Assembly: GCA_029556545.1 (NCBI GenBank)
Contig: JAKQEQ010000040.1
Span: forward strand, 1-6,799
Source of the DNA: Candidatus Hydrogenedentota bacterium
GTDB taxonomy: Bacteria > Hydrogenedentota > Hydrogenedentia > Hydrogenedentales > JAGMZX01
DNA: 6,799 nucleotides
Direction: 5' to 3'
Position numbers and translations under genes: made by a program. Positions 1 through 5,269 of this stretch are shown here, piece by piece. Position 1 is the stretch's first letter; every line of letters starts with the position of its first letter. The notes under the pieces are model-generated. The model saw only the letters and a list, made by a program, of their open reading frames with translations, did not search any database and was not told the origin of the DNA.

Positions 1-10
1 GAACTGAACC

Positions 11-406
11 ATGAAAGACTGCACCCTTCACGAAGCCGCACAGGCGTATCTGGAACACCTGCGGACGCAGGGCAAGAAGGACCGCACGCTGTACACGTAT
101 GGGAAGGACTTCGAGCAGATGGAAGCCTTCTTCGGGGCGGATCGGAAACTCAAGTCCATCCTGCCGCCGCACGTCGGGAAGTTCCTCAAGAGCGATGATC
201 TGCTCCGGCTGCCCAGCGGGGCCGAACGCGCGAAACCCACGGTGGACAAGACCGTGCGCGTCCTGCGCATGTTTCTCGTCTGGGCGAAAGAAACGGGCCG
301 ATTGGACAAGCTGCCGTTGCCCAAGGACCTCCCCATGGGCCGGAGCAAGGAGAAGGAGAGCGACGATGCCGACGGCGACCGCCCTGACGCTCCTGCCGCG
401 TCCTGA
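11..406 (+). CDS. Stand-alone core-binding (SAM-like) domain of a tyrosine recombinase
   Basis: The 131-residue product looks like the N-terminal DNA-clamping domain of phage integrases and Xer proteins. A helix-rich stretch from about residue 5 to 100 carries the usual pattern: an AxxYLEHL helix, an R-T-x-x-x-Y turn (residues 25-30) and a late VRVLRMFLVWAKETG helix. The catalytic domain is absent; the protein ends in a charged linker (SKEKESD, then Asp/Ala-rich). An in-frame TGA at 5-7 just before the ATG fixes the start, but only ten bases lie upstream, so any ribosome binding site is largely outside the window. Its last 41 bases overlap the next recombinase gene in another frame, which suggests coupled expression. 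It could be an accessory DNA-binding partner of that recombinase, or the remnant of a broken integrase. The uniform codon use and clean ending favour an intact gene. The domain call is fairly secure; the role is inference. Confidence 0.8.
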   Translation: MKDCTLHEAAQAYLEHLRTQGKKDRTLYTYGKDFEQMEAFFGADRKLKSILPPHVGKFLKSDDLLRLPSGAERAKPTVDKTVRVLRMFLVWAKETGRLDKLPLPKDLPMGRSKEKESDDADGDRPDAPAAS

Positions 407-1301
407 GCCGCTGCGTGCGGCGCTGGACGCCTTCGCCCGGCGGCTCGAAGCGCAGGGCGGTTCCCCGCGCACCGTGTCCGCGTACACGCGCGACCTCGAG
501 CGCGTGGCGGACGTGCTGGCCGCGCGGCGTCCGGGTCTCACGGTGGGCGATGTGACGCCTGCGCTGCTCGACGACGTATTGAGTAGCCCGGCGATCACGG
601 CGGGGATGCGCGGCGCGCCATGCTCGCCCGCGACGCTCCACCGCCTGAAGGCGTCGGTCCGGTCTTTCTTCGCGTGGGCGGAAGAGACCGGGATGATCGT
701 GTCGAACCCCGCGCGCTTCGTCCGGCTCCAGCGGCTCAACCCCAGGCCGCCCGTGTTCCTGACCGAGCGGGAGAAGCGGCAACTGCTCAAGACGCTGCGG
801 CAGACGGACACGCGCGAGGCGCGGCGCGACCGCGTCATCATCGAGTTGTTCCTCGGCACGGGCATCCGGCTGCGGGAACTCGTGGGTCTCGACGCGGACG
901 ACGTCGACCTCGACGCGAAGCACATCCGCATCGTCGGCAAGGGCAACGTGCCGCAAGTCAAATTCCTCAAGACCGACCTCCGTTCATTGCTGCGCGGCTA
1001 CCTCGCCGAACGCCGCCGCATGGGGACGGGCGAATGCGCCGCGCTGTTCCTGTCCAACCGCGACACGCGCCTGACCGCGCGGCAAGTCGCCCGGCGTCTG
1101 GATGCGTGGGTCAAGGCCGCGGGCATCGGCAAACGCCTCGGCCCGCATGCGCTGCGCCACACCTTCGCAACGCACCTCTACGCGAAGTCCGGCGACATCC
1201 TCATCGTGCAGCGGGCGCTCGGCCACGCGAACCTGTCCACGACGCAGGTGTACACCCACCTCGTGGACGGCGCGCTCGAAGACGCGATGGAACGGCTGTA
1301 G
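366..1301 (+). CDS. Tyrosine recombinase / integrase, XerC/XerD-like
   Basis: This 311-residue protein is a complete tyrosine recombinase of normal XerC/D length. It would cut and rejoin DNA strands through a 3'-phosphotyrosine link to integrate, excise or resolve the element. The core-binding domain spans about residues 14-120 and the catalytic domain about 130-311. Visible catalytic residues are R168 (GTGIRLRE), K192 (GKGN hairpin), H261 and R264 (HALRH), H287 (ALGH) and the nucleophile Y296 (TQVYTHL). The ATG at 366 is chosen because a GAAGGAGAG ribosome binding site sits about 7 bases upstream and the core-binding domain begins soon after. The same frame stays open further upstream, but that part reads as a shadow of the preceding gene. 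It overlaps the stand-alone core-binding gene by 41 bases. Whether it acts as an integrase or a dimer resolvase cannot be told, as no attachment site was identified. Confidence 0.93.
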   Translation: MPTATALTLLPRPEPLRAALDAFARRLEAQGGSPRTVSAYTRDLERVADVLAARRPGLTVGDVTPALLDDVLSSPAITAGMRGAPCSPATLHRLKASVRSFFAWAEETGMIVSNPARFVRLQRLNPRPPVFLTEREKRQLLKTLRQTDTREARRDRVIIELFLGTGIRLRELVGLDADDVDLDAKHIRIVGKGNVPQVKFLKTDLRSLLRGYLAERRRMGTGECAALFLSNRDTRLTARQVARRLDAWVKAAGIGKRLGPHALRHTFATHLYAKSGDILIVQRALGHANLSTTQVYTHLVDGALEDAMERL

Positions 1302-1350
1302 CCGCCGCACGGGCGGCAGAGAACCTCCGGGCCTTCGGGCCCGCGTTCTC
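1301..1350. terminator. Tandem hairpins between convergent transcription units
   Basis: Two stem-loops follow the recombinase stop codon directly. The first pairs GCCGCC (1301-1306) with GGCGGC (1312-1317). The second has an inner stem CGGGCC/GGCCCG (1328-1333 with 1338-1343) closed by a TTCG tetraloop, and an outer stem GAGAAC/GTTCTC (1319-1324 with 1345-1350). There is no clean T-run on either strand. The position between the + strand recombinase and the end of the - strand operon (stop at 1367) suits a bidirectional terminator. The pairing is seen directly; terminator function is inferred. Confidence 0.6.
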
Positions 1351-1366
1351 GTTCTGGCCGAATTGT

Positions 1367-1564
1367 TCATGTCTTTCCTCTCCGCGCGATGGCGCAGGCG
1401 TCCGCGGGGCATCCCCGCATCGTCACCATGTCCGCGAGCCGCTTCACGTTGTCCCAGACCACGGCGTTCACCTTCGCCTGCAATTCGGCCTGCTCGCGCA
1501 GGTTGTCCAGGACGGAATTGAGCGGACACTGTTCCGTGCCGCATTTCGCGTTGGGAAGCGTCAC
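1367..1564 (-). CDS. Small hypothetical protein with two CX4C pairs
   Basis: This is a 65-residue product of unknown function. It has a Cys pair near each end (C8/C13 and C52/C57) flanking a long stretch, about residues 16-48, that looks helical and amphipathic (VLDNLREQAELQAKVNAVV). The spacing would allow a disulfide-locked or metal-bound helical hairpin, but no family is recognised. Start choice: GTG at 1564 is preceded by a strong GGAGGGA site 9 bases upstream. Its GTG overlaps, as GTGA, the TGA that ends the long alternate frame of the cytosine methyltransferase locus, implying coupled translation. It is the last gene of the - strand operon before the hairpin terminator. No signal peptide or membrane segment is visible. 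Confidence 0.6.
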   Translation of the reverse strand: MTLPNAKCGTEQCPLNSVLDNLREQAELQAKVNAVVWDNVKRLADMVTMRGCPADACAIARRGKT

Positions 1565-3009
1565 CCGGTGATTCCCTCCATCAGGAGTTGCGTCTCTCCG
1601 CCGCGCTCACCCGTCGAGCAGAGCAGCGCACAGAGAGACGAATGCATAGCCCGCCGCCAGCGGGACCACTCCGTTGCCGGTAAGGCGCAGCCGATCTCCG
1701 ACCATCCCAGGGGCCAGCCCATCAACCACTCGACGAACCGCGGGTTCAAGCGACGGGTCGTGCGCGAGGATTTCCCGCCAGGCGTCGAGGGCGCCGGGGC
1801 CGGGGGCGAACAATGGCGCACGAAATTCGACAACTGGTCCAGGTGCTTCCGCCCTGACCCATTCGCCAGATGTTCCGGTCCGTTCGGACCCTTCCAGTCC
1901 CGTTCCGCCGGCGTCGGCCAGCGGGACGCGGTCTGCTTGAGTTGGATGCCGCCCTGCGCCGAGCGCGTCTCCGTCCCGGCCATCGGCGTCGGCCAGAGCG
2001 TCGCGGTCTCGACCAGGCCCACCATGCTCGACGTCATGATCTTCCGCCGTCCCGCATGGTCGGCCTCGGCGGGACGCGGCGTCGGCCACAGCGCGGCCTG
2101 CATCGCGAGCGGCGGCGTGGATACGCCGCCCTTGGCCTGGCGCTTGTACCAGTGTTCCGCCCGTTCCGCCGTCACCTTGCCCGCGCGCGGCGTCGCCCAC
2201 AACTGCGCCGTGGTCTGCAAGTCCGTCCCGCCTGAGCCGCGCGCATTCTTGGAAGCCTTCGACTCGCGTCCGCCGGTCGGCGTCTTCGGCGTTGGCCAGA
2301 GGGCAATCGCGCCCGTCAGGCTGTCCACGGCGTTCGGATGATTGCCGCACCGCTCCGCGTCCTCCGACCGGGGCGTCGGCCAACTGTTCGCCGCCATGGA
2401 CAACTCGGCATGCTCCCGCGCCTTCCCCAACGGCGTCCGTCCCGCGTGACTCGCGTCGTTGTCCTTCGGGGTCGGCCAGCCCGAGGATGAACAAGCGCTC
2501 GCGGCGATGGCTCGCGCCCACTTCCTCCGCGCTGAATAGTCCCGCCGCAACGCGGTAGCCTCGGCGCTGGAGATCTCGCCGCACGCTTCCGAATCCCATG
2601 CGCAGGTGGCCGGGGACGTTCTCGAGGAACACGCACTCGGGTTTCGCCGCGCCAATGAACGCATCAATCCACGGCCATAGATGGCGATCATCGTGGACGC
2701 CACGGCGCTTGCCCGCGACGGAGAACGGCTGGCAGGGGTAGCCCGCCGTGACGACGAGAGGACGGAACCGGCGAACGTATCCAAGGAACTCCGGGTCGCA
2801 GAGGGACTTGACGTCGTCCCAGACAGGAGCGTTATCCAGGGCCGCATCCGCCATCCGCGCCACGAGAGCGGACGCGGCGTAGGCTTCCCGTTCGACGTAC
2901 ACCACGGTGCGTACCCGTCCGCCGAGGGCGAGCTTGACGGCGAGGCCGAGCATGCCGCTTCCGGCGCAGAGGTCGGCGTGGTATAGGACGGGACGTACAG
3001 CCATGTCAT
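1561..3009 (-). CDS. Overlapping alternate frame with WPTP repeats (frame B of the C5 methyltransferase locus)
   Basis: This 482-codon frame lies over the whole cytosine methyltransferase gene. Residues 1-177 are Ser/Ala/Thr-rich and look like an out-of-frame reading. From residue 178 the character changes to ordinary protein with W-P-T-P at 178, 210, 238, 302, 338 and 364 (seven sites counting a W-A-T-P at 271), then NPRFVEWLMGWPLGW at about 422-436 and TEWSRWRRAMHSSL. I recall these blocks from phage methyltransferase-like proteins. Third-position G/C by hand in frame B versus frame A: 18/20 v 13/19 (2341-2400), 18/20 v 10/19 (2101-2160), 16/20 v 9/19 (1801-1860), 18/20 v 12/21 (1681-1740). 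Its ATG overlaps the upstream stop (ATGA) and its stop overlaps the downstream start (GTGA). It may be a separate protein, or the C-terminal half of the methyltransferase reached by a +1 shift near 2478. A single-base sequencing error is the plain alternative. Confidence 0.5.
   Translation of the reverse strand: MTWLYVPSYTTPTSAPEAACSASPSSSPSADGYAPWCTSNGKPTPRPLSWRGWRMRPWITLLSGTTSSPSATRSSLDTFAGSVLSSSRRATPASRSPSRASAVASTMIAIYGRGLMRSLARRNPSACSSRTSPATCAWDSEACGEISSAEATALRRDYSARRKWARAIAASACSSSGWPTPKDNDASHAGRTPLGKAREHAELSMAANSWPTPRSEDAERCGNHPNAVDSLTGAIALWPTPKTPTGGRESKASKNARGSGGTDLQTTAQLWATPRAGKVTAERAEHWYKRQAKGGVSTPPLAMQAALWPTPRPAEADHAGRRKIMTSSMVGLVETATLWPTPMAGTETRSAQGGIQLKQTASRWPTPAERDWKGPNGPEHLANGSGRKHLDQLSNFVRHCSPPAPAPSTPGGKSSRTTRRLNPRFVEWLMGWPLGWSEIGCALPATEWSRWRRAMHSSLCALLCSTGERGGETQLLMEGITG
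1573..1579 (-). promoter_or_regulatory. Ribosome binding site for the 65-residue gene
   Basis: On the - strand this reads GGAGGGA, 8-9 bases before the GTG at 1564. It supports a GTG start and lies inside the last codons of the alternate frame ending at 1561. Confidence 0.6.
1607..3004 (-). CDS. DNA (cytosine-5) methyltransferase (frame A)
   Basis: This 465-residue enzyme would transfer a methyl group from S-adenosylmethionine to C5 of cytosine. Motifs in order: motif I DLCAGSGMLG (11-20), an acidic SAM-ribose region YVERE (36-40), motif III VWDDVKSL (61-68), motif IV GYPCQPFS with nucleophile C91, motif VI FLENVPG with E128-N-V, motif VIII GASHRRERLFILG (about 163-175) and motif X TGNGVVP (442-448). 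Between VIII and X, where the target-recognition domain belongs, the frame turns Gly/Arg/Asp-rich with repeated LADA/LANA units, and hand-counted G/C at third positions falls from about 95% to 50-70%. In that stretch the overlapping frame B looks like the better coding frame. The ATG at 3004 lies one base after the stop of the 34-residue gene and directly precedes motif I. Either frame A is a full enzyme overlapped by a second gene, or the natural product switches frame near 2478. The enzyme class is secure; the C-terminal reading is not. Confidence 0.85.
   Translation of the reverse strand: MAVRPVLYHADLCAGSGMLGLAVKLALGGRVRTVVYVEREAYAASALVARMADAALDNAPVWDDVKSLCDPEFLGYVRRFRPLVVTAGYPCQPFSVAGKRRGVHDDRHLWPWIDAFIGAAKPECVFLENVPGHLRMGFGSVRRDLQRRGYRVAAGLFSAEEVGASHRRERLFILGLADPEGQRRESRGTDAVGEGAGACRVVHGGEQLADAPVGGRGAVRQSSERRGQPDGRDCPLANAEDADRRTRVEGFQECARLRRDGLADHGAVVGDAARGQGDGGTGGTLVQAPGQGRRIHAAARDAGRAVADAASRRGRPCGTAEDHDVEHGGPGRDRDALADADGRDGDALGAGRHPTQADRVPLADAGGTGLEGSERTGTSGEWVRAEAPGPVVEFRAPLFAPGPGALDAWREILAHDPSLEPAVRRVVDGLAPGMVGDRLRLTGNGVVPLAAGYAFVSLCAALLDG
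1910..2478. repeat. Seven dispersed GGCGTCGGCCA-type repeats in one reading phase
   Basis: A short motif close to GGCGTCGGCCA ends on the + strand at 1920, 1995, 2088, 2199, 2298, 2382 and 2478. Gaps are 75, 93, 111, 99, 84 and 96 bases, all multiples of three. On the - strand each copy encodes W-P-T-P (once W-A-T-P) in frame B and L/V-A-D/N-A/P-like units in frame A. The DNA between copies is not repeated. Conservation of phase points to protein-level selection. Confidence 0.8.
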
Positions 3010-3110
3010 TTCTTGGTCTCGAACTTCCGCCGCCTGCCGCCGCCGAAGCGGATGGTGTAGCTCAGGCGGATGCCTCTGCCGAGAATCCAGGCGAGCAATG
3101 TCTTAAGCAT
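3006..3110 (-). CDS. 34-residue basic peptide
   Basis: A very small protein that begins MLKTLLAWILGRGIR and ends in a basic tail rich in Arg and Lys (RRRKFETKK). The first half is hydrophobic enough for a short membrane-associated or amphipathic helix, but not a clear transmembrane segment. The start is well supported: AAGGAGG lies 6 bases upstream of the ATG at 3110. The ATG sits 8 bases inside the end of the lysozyme-like gene, and its own TGA overlaps the first ATG of the cytosine methyltransferase locus as ATGA. This chain of overlaps makes it part of the operon. No family is recognised. It may serve mainly to couple translation, or be a small lysis-related or DNA-binding peptide; neither role can be shown. 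Confidence 0.65.
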   Translation of the reverse strand: MLKTLLAWILGRGIRLSYTIRFGGGRRRKFETKK

Positions 3111-3669
3111 GGACGGCCTCCTTGCAGTAGCGGTCCCAGTTGGCGAGGTACTCCTCGACCGTGCCGCTCCCGGCGGGCGTGTTGTACCAGCGCTTCCAGT
3201 ACGCGGCCTGGTCGGAGAGCGAGTCCGGGATCGGGGCGCTGACGCGGAAGTAATGAAGGCGCGCGAAGAGCACGCCGATCTTGTCGTTGTCGTCCAGGCG
3301 CAGCGCCCAGAGCAGGGCGTCCATCGGAATGAGGTCTGGCCACGCAAGCGGCGCGTGCGGGTCGGCGAACAGCCAGTGCGTGGCGTTGGCCAGCACGTCG
3401 GGCCGTTGGCGCAGGTACGCCAGCGACGCCGCGACGGAGCCGGGCTCGACCTGCCATTTGCCGAAGCCGCCGACCTTGCCCTCGAACCGGGGCGCGCGTT
3501 GCCGTTCCCACGTCAGGTTGCTCTCCTGAGCAGCGGTGCCGAACAGCAGGCGCGCCGTCCGATCCGCGTACGCCGGCGACGGCGGCTTCGCGCCGTACAC
3601 CGTGGCCGCGCAGCCCTGACACAGCCGCCAGACGCGGCGGGCGTTGTCCTTCATCGTCGTGGATTCCAT
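3103..3669 (-). CDS. Phage lysozyme-fold / transglycosylase-like protein (putative peptidoglycan hydrolase)
   Basis: This 188-residue protein resembles phage proteins with a lysozyme-like fold. A GTAAQESN motif at about 44-51 places a candidate catalytic glutamate at E49. GGFGKWQVEP (68-76) matches the G-x-x-Q-x-E/P strand region seen after the catalytic Glu in such proteins. The C-terminal YWKRWYNTPAGSGT (157-170) recalls the WKxxYNTxxGxGT block I know from phage hypothetical proteins. There is no signal peptide or transmembrane segment, so export would need a holin or a virion. Start: ATG at 3669 overlaps the methyltransferase stop as TGATG, with GGGGAG 6 bases upstream; an internal Met6 at 3654 is possible. 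It lies between two DNA methyltransferase genes, an odd place for a lysis gene. The fold call is from remembered family patterns and is moderate; cell-wall cleavage is inference. Confidence 0.55.
   Translation of the reverse strand: MESTTMKDNARRVWRLCQGCAATVYGAKPPSPAYADRTARLLFGTAAQESNLTWERQRAPRFEGKVGGFGKWQVEPGSVAASLAYLRQRPDVLANATHWLFADPHAPLAWPDLIPMDALLWALRLDDNDKIGVLFARLHYFRVSAPIPDSLSDQAAYWKRWYNTPAGSGTVEEYLANWDRYCKEAVHA
3117..3123 (-). promoter_or_regulatory. Perfect Shine-Dalgarno for the 34-residue gene
   Basis: The - strand reads AAGGAGG then a 6-base spacer and ATG. It is the best-matching ribosome binding site in the window and is embedded in the last codons of the lysozyme-like gene. Confidence 0.7.
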
Positions 3670-5075
3670 CACTCGCTCCCCGTGGCGCAGGCGGGCAGTT
3701 CCCGCTGCGTGGTTTTGGATTCCGCGTCCCGCAGCCGCGCCGCGGCGAGTTCGCAGTACGCGGGGTTGAGTTCGATGCCGATAAAGCGCCGCCCGTGCTC
3801 GATGGCGACCGCGCCCGCCGTGCCGCTGCCCGCGAAGGGGTCCAGCACGACACACGGAACGGCGCCGACGTCCGAACACGAACACGCGGGTTCCCAGCCG
3901 AGCGTCGCCCGGGCAGTCTCCCAGCCGCGCTCCGGGGCGGGGGCCTTGCCGCGCCGGTGCTCCGGCAGGCTGTGCGTGCGGCCTCTGTTGTCCGGCTTGC
4001 CGCGCTTCACGGCCACGATGCGCCTGCGCGGCGCGCCGCACCGCGCGCAGCAGCCGTCCGCGCTCGTGCCCGCGAGAATGCAGGGTTCGACGAGCTTGGG
4101 CGGGAAGACCGCGAAATGCGCGCCCTTGTACGGCTTGGTGGCGATGCTCCAGACGGTGCGCCGGTTGCGGTGCGTCTGGGAACGTGCGTACTCGCCGCCC
4201 ATGTACCTGCCCAGATGGTTCTGCGGGCCGCCGCCCTTGTAGCTCCGCTGCGAGTTTCCGTTCCAGCCGCTCTGCACGCGGGGCATGGACGAGGCTTTCA
4301 TGGGTTCGCTCACGGCGTCCGCGTCATAGAAGTACCGCTCGGATCTGGCGAGGAGGAACACGTACTCGTGGGCGCGCGTGGGCCGGTCGCGCACACTTTC
4401 TGGCATACAATTTTCCTTGGCCCACAGGATGTCTGACCGCAGGTACCAGCCGTCCGCCTGCAAGGCCAGCGCGACCCTCCAAGGAATCCCGACAAGGTCC
4501 TTGGCCTTGAGTCCCTTCTGGGGCAGGCTGTTCGCGGGCCGCCAGGTCCGATCGTCGTAGGCCGCGCGCTTGAACCGCGTGCCGCTCCATCCCTCGGACG
4601 GAACCGGCGTGTGCGGGCTGTAGTTGCCCCAACTCCCGGCATAGCTGTCGCCGAGGTTCAGCCAGAACGTGCCGTCGGGACGCAGGACGCGGCGGACCTC
4701 GCGGAACACAAGTACCAGGTGCTCGACGTACAGGTCCGGCGTAGGTTCCAGTCCAAGTTCGCCGCGCCAGGCGCCGCACCGGGCGCAGAAGGCGTTGCGG
4801 ACCGGCTTGTCCCGGTCCAGCGACCCCATGTTGACGAGTTGCTGGCGTTCGTTGCCTCCGCCGTCGCTGGTGCGGCGGACATAGGAGGCGTCCTGCCAAT
4901 CATGGGCGCAGTCCGGGGTGCCGCCCCAGGTCTGCGGGTCTGTGCCGTAGTCGCGGAGACCCCAGTAGGGCGGGGACGTGACGCAGCAGTGGACGCTCGC
5001 GTCCGGCAGGCCGCGCAGCACGTCGAGGCAGCCGCCCTGATGCAGTTCCCAGTTGTGGCCGGAGGAATGCAGCAT
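3669..5075 (-). CDS. DNA amino-methyltransferase, TSPPY type (N4-cytosine or N6-adenine)
   Basis: This 468-residue SAM-dependent enzyme would methylate an exocyclic amino group. Motif IV, TSPPYWGLRDYG, lies at 33-44 and motif I, DPFAGSGT, at 412-419, followed by FIGIELNPAYCELA. The catalytic motif before the SAM motif is the beta-class order. Between them are the characteristic phage-type blocks LRPDGTFWLNLGDSYAG (131-147), KDLVGIPWRVALALQADGWYLRSD (192-215), RPTRAHEYVFLL (231-242) and NRRTVWSIATKPY (304-316). Cysteine groups C57, C97/C100, C343/C346 and C398/C400 suggest one or two zinc sites. TSPPY is found in both N4C and N6A enzymes, so the product base is not decided. Start: ATG at 5075 has ACGGAGG 9 bases upstream. 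The frame is open to a TTG at 5207, adding 44 residues with CPLC, a weaker choice. It appears to be the first gene of the - strand operon. Confidence 0.92.
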   Translation of the reverse strand: MLHSSGHNWELHQGGCLDVLRGLPDASVHCCVTSPPYWGLRDYGTDPQTWGGTPDCAHDWQDASYVRRTSDGGGNERQQLVNMGSLDRDKPVRNAFCARCGAWRGELGLEPTPDLYVEHLVLVFREVRRVLRPDGTFWLNLGDSYAGSWGNYSPHTPVPSEGWSGTRFKRAAYDDRTWRPANSLPQKGLKAKDLVGIPWRVALALQADGWYLRSDILWAKENCMPESVRDRPTRAHEYVFLLARSERYFYDADAVSEPMKASSMPRVQSGWNGNSQRSYKGGGPQNHLGRYMGGEYARSQTHRNRRTVWSIATKPYKGAHFAVFPPKLVEPCILAGTSADGCCARCGAPRRRIVAVKRGKPDNRGRTHSLPEHRRGKAPAPERGWETARATLGWEPACSCSDVGAVPCVVLDPFAGSGTAGAVAIEHGRRFIGIELNPAYCELAAARLRDAESKTTQRELPACATGSE

Positions 5076-5084
5076 CAGGCGGCG

Positions 5085-5091
5085 CCTCCGT
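5085..5091 (-). promoter_or_regulatory. Ribosome binding site deciding the methyltransferase start
   Basis: The - strand reads ACGGAGG, 9 bases before ATG 5075. This favours the 468-residue form over the TTG-initiated extension starting at 5207. Confidence 0.6.
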
Positions 5092-5164
5092 TGGCCGAAC
5101 AGGCCGCCGACGTTGCCCCACGTGCCGCGACAGAGCGGGCAGTGGGGCGGTGCGCCGCGTGGCG

Positions 5165-5198
5165 AGCCGGAAGCGGCTTTTGGGGGCCGTCTCCGGCC
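5165..5198. other. Two adjacent short hairpins in the gap before the methyltransferase
   Basis: AGCCG (5165-5169) pairs with CGGCT (5174-5178) and is followed on the + strand by TTTT. Next to it, GGCCG (5185-5189) pairs with CGGCC (5194-5198). They lie in the 194-base stretch 5076-5269, between the divergent starts of the methyltransferase and the small + strand gene. They could form a weak + strand terminator preventing antisense transcription, or a 5' leader structure on the - strand. No convincing -10/-35 pair was found here; TTGACT at 5212-5217 is only a weak -35 candidate. Confidence 0.3.
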
Positions 5199-5269
5199 GC
5201 CCTGCAAAGACTTGACTTCCCGCCCACATGCAAGCGATGAATCGGGTAGATGACGGCAGGAGAAGAAGC

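Noticed and set aside
620-2341. A 573-codon + strand frame
   Set aside because: Pro/Arg/Ala-rich composition typical of an out-of-frame reading in GC-rich DNA; it spans the recombinase, the terminator and the antisense of the methyltransferase.
1910-2478. The regular GGCGTCGGCCA motifs as a possible CRISPR or iteron array
   Set aside because: Spacing is uneven (75-111 bases), the repeat is only about 11 bases, and every copy is in phase with a protein motif.
3070-4242. A 390-codon + strand frame antisense to the lysozyme-like and amino-methyltransferase genes
   Set aside because: Low-complexity Arg/Ala/Val composition and no motifs; the - strand genes below it have clear catalytic motifs.
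4400-4425. An A/T-rich patch with TACAAT on the + strand, promoter-like
   Set aside because: It lies inside the conserved coding sequence of the amino-methyltransferase, has no matching -35 element and no gene downstream on that strand.
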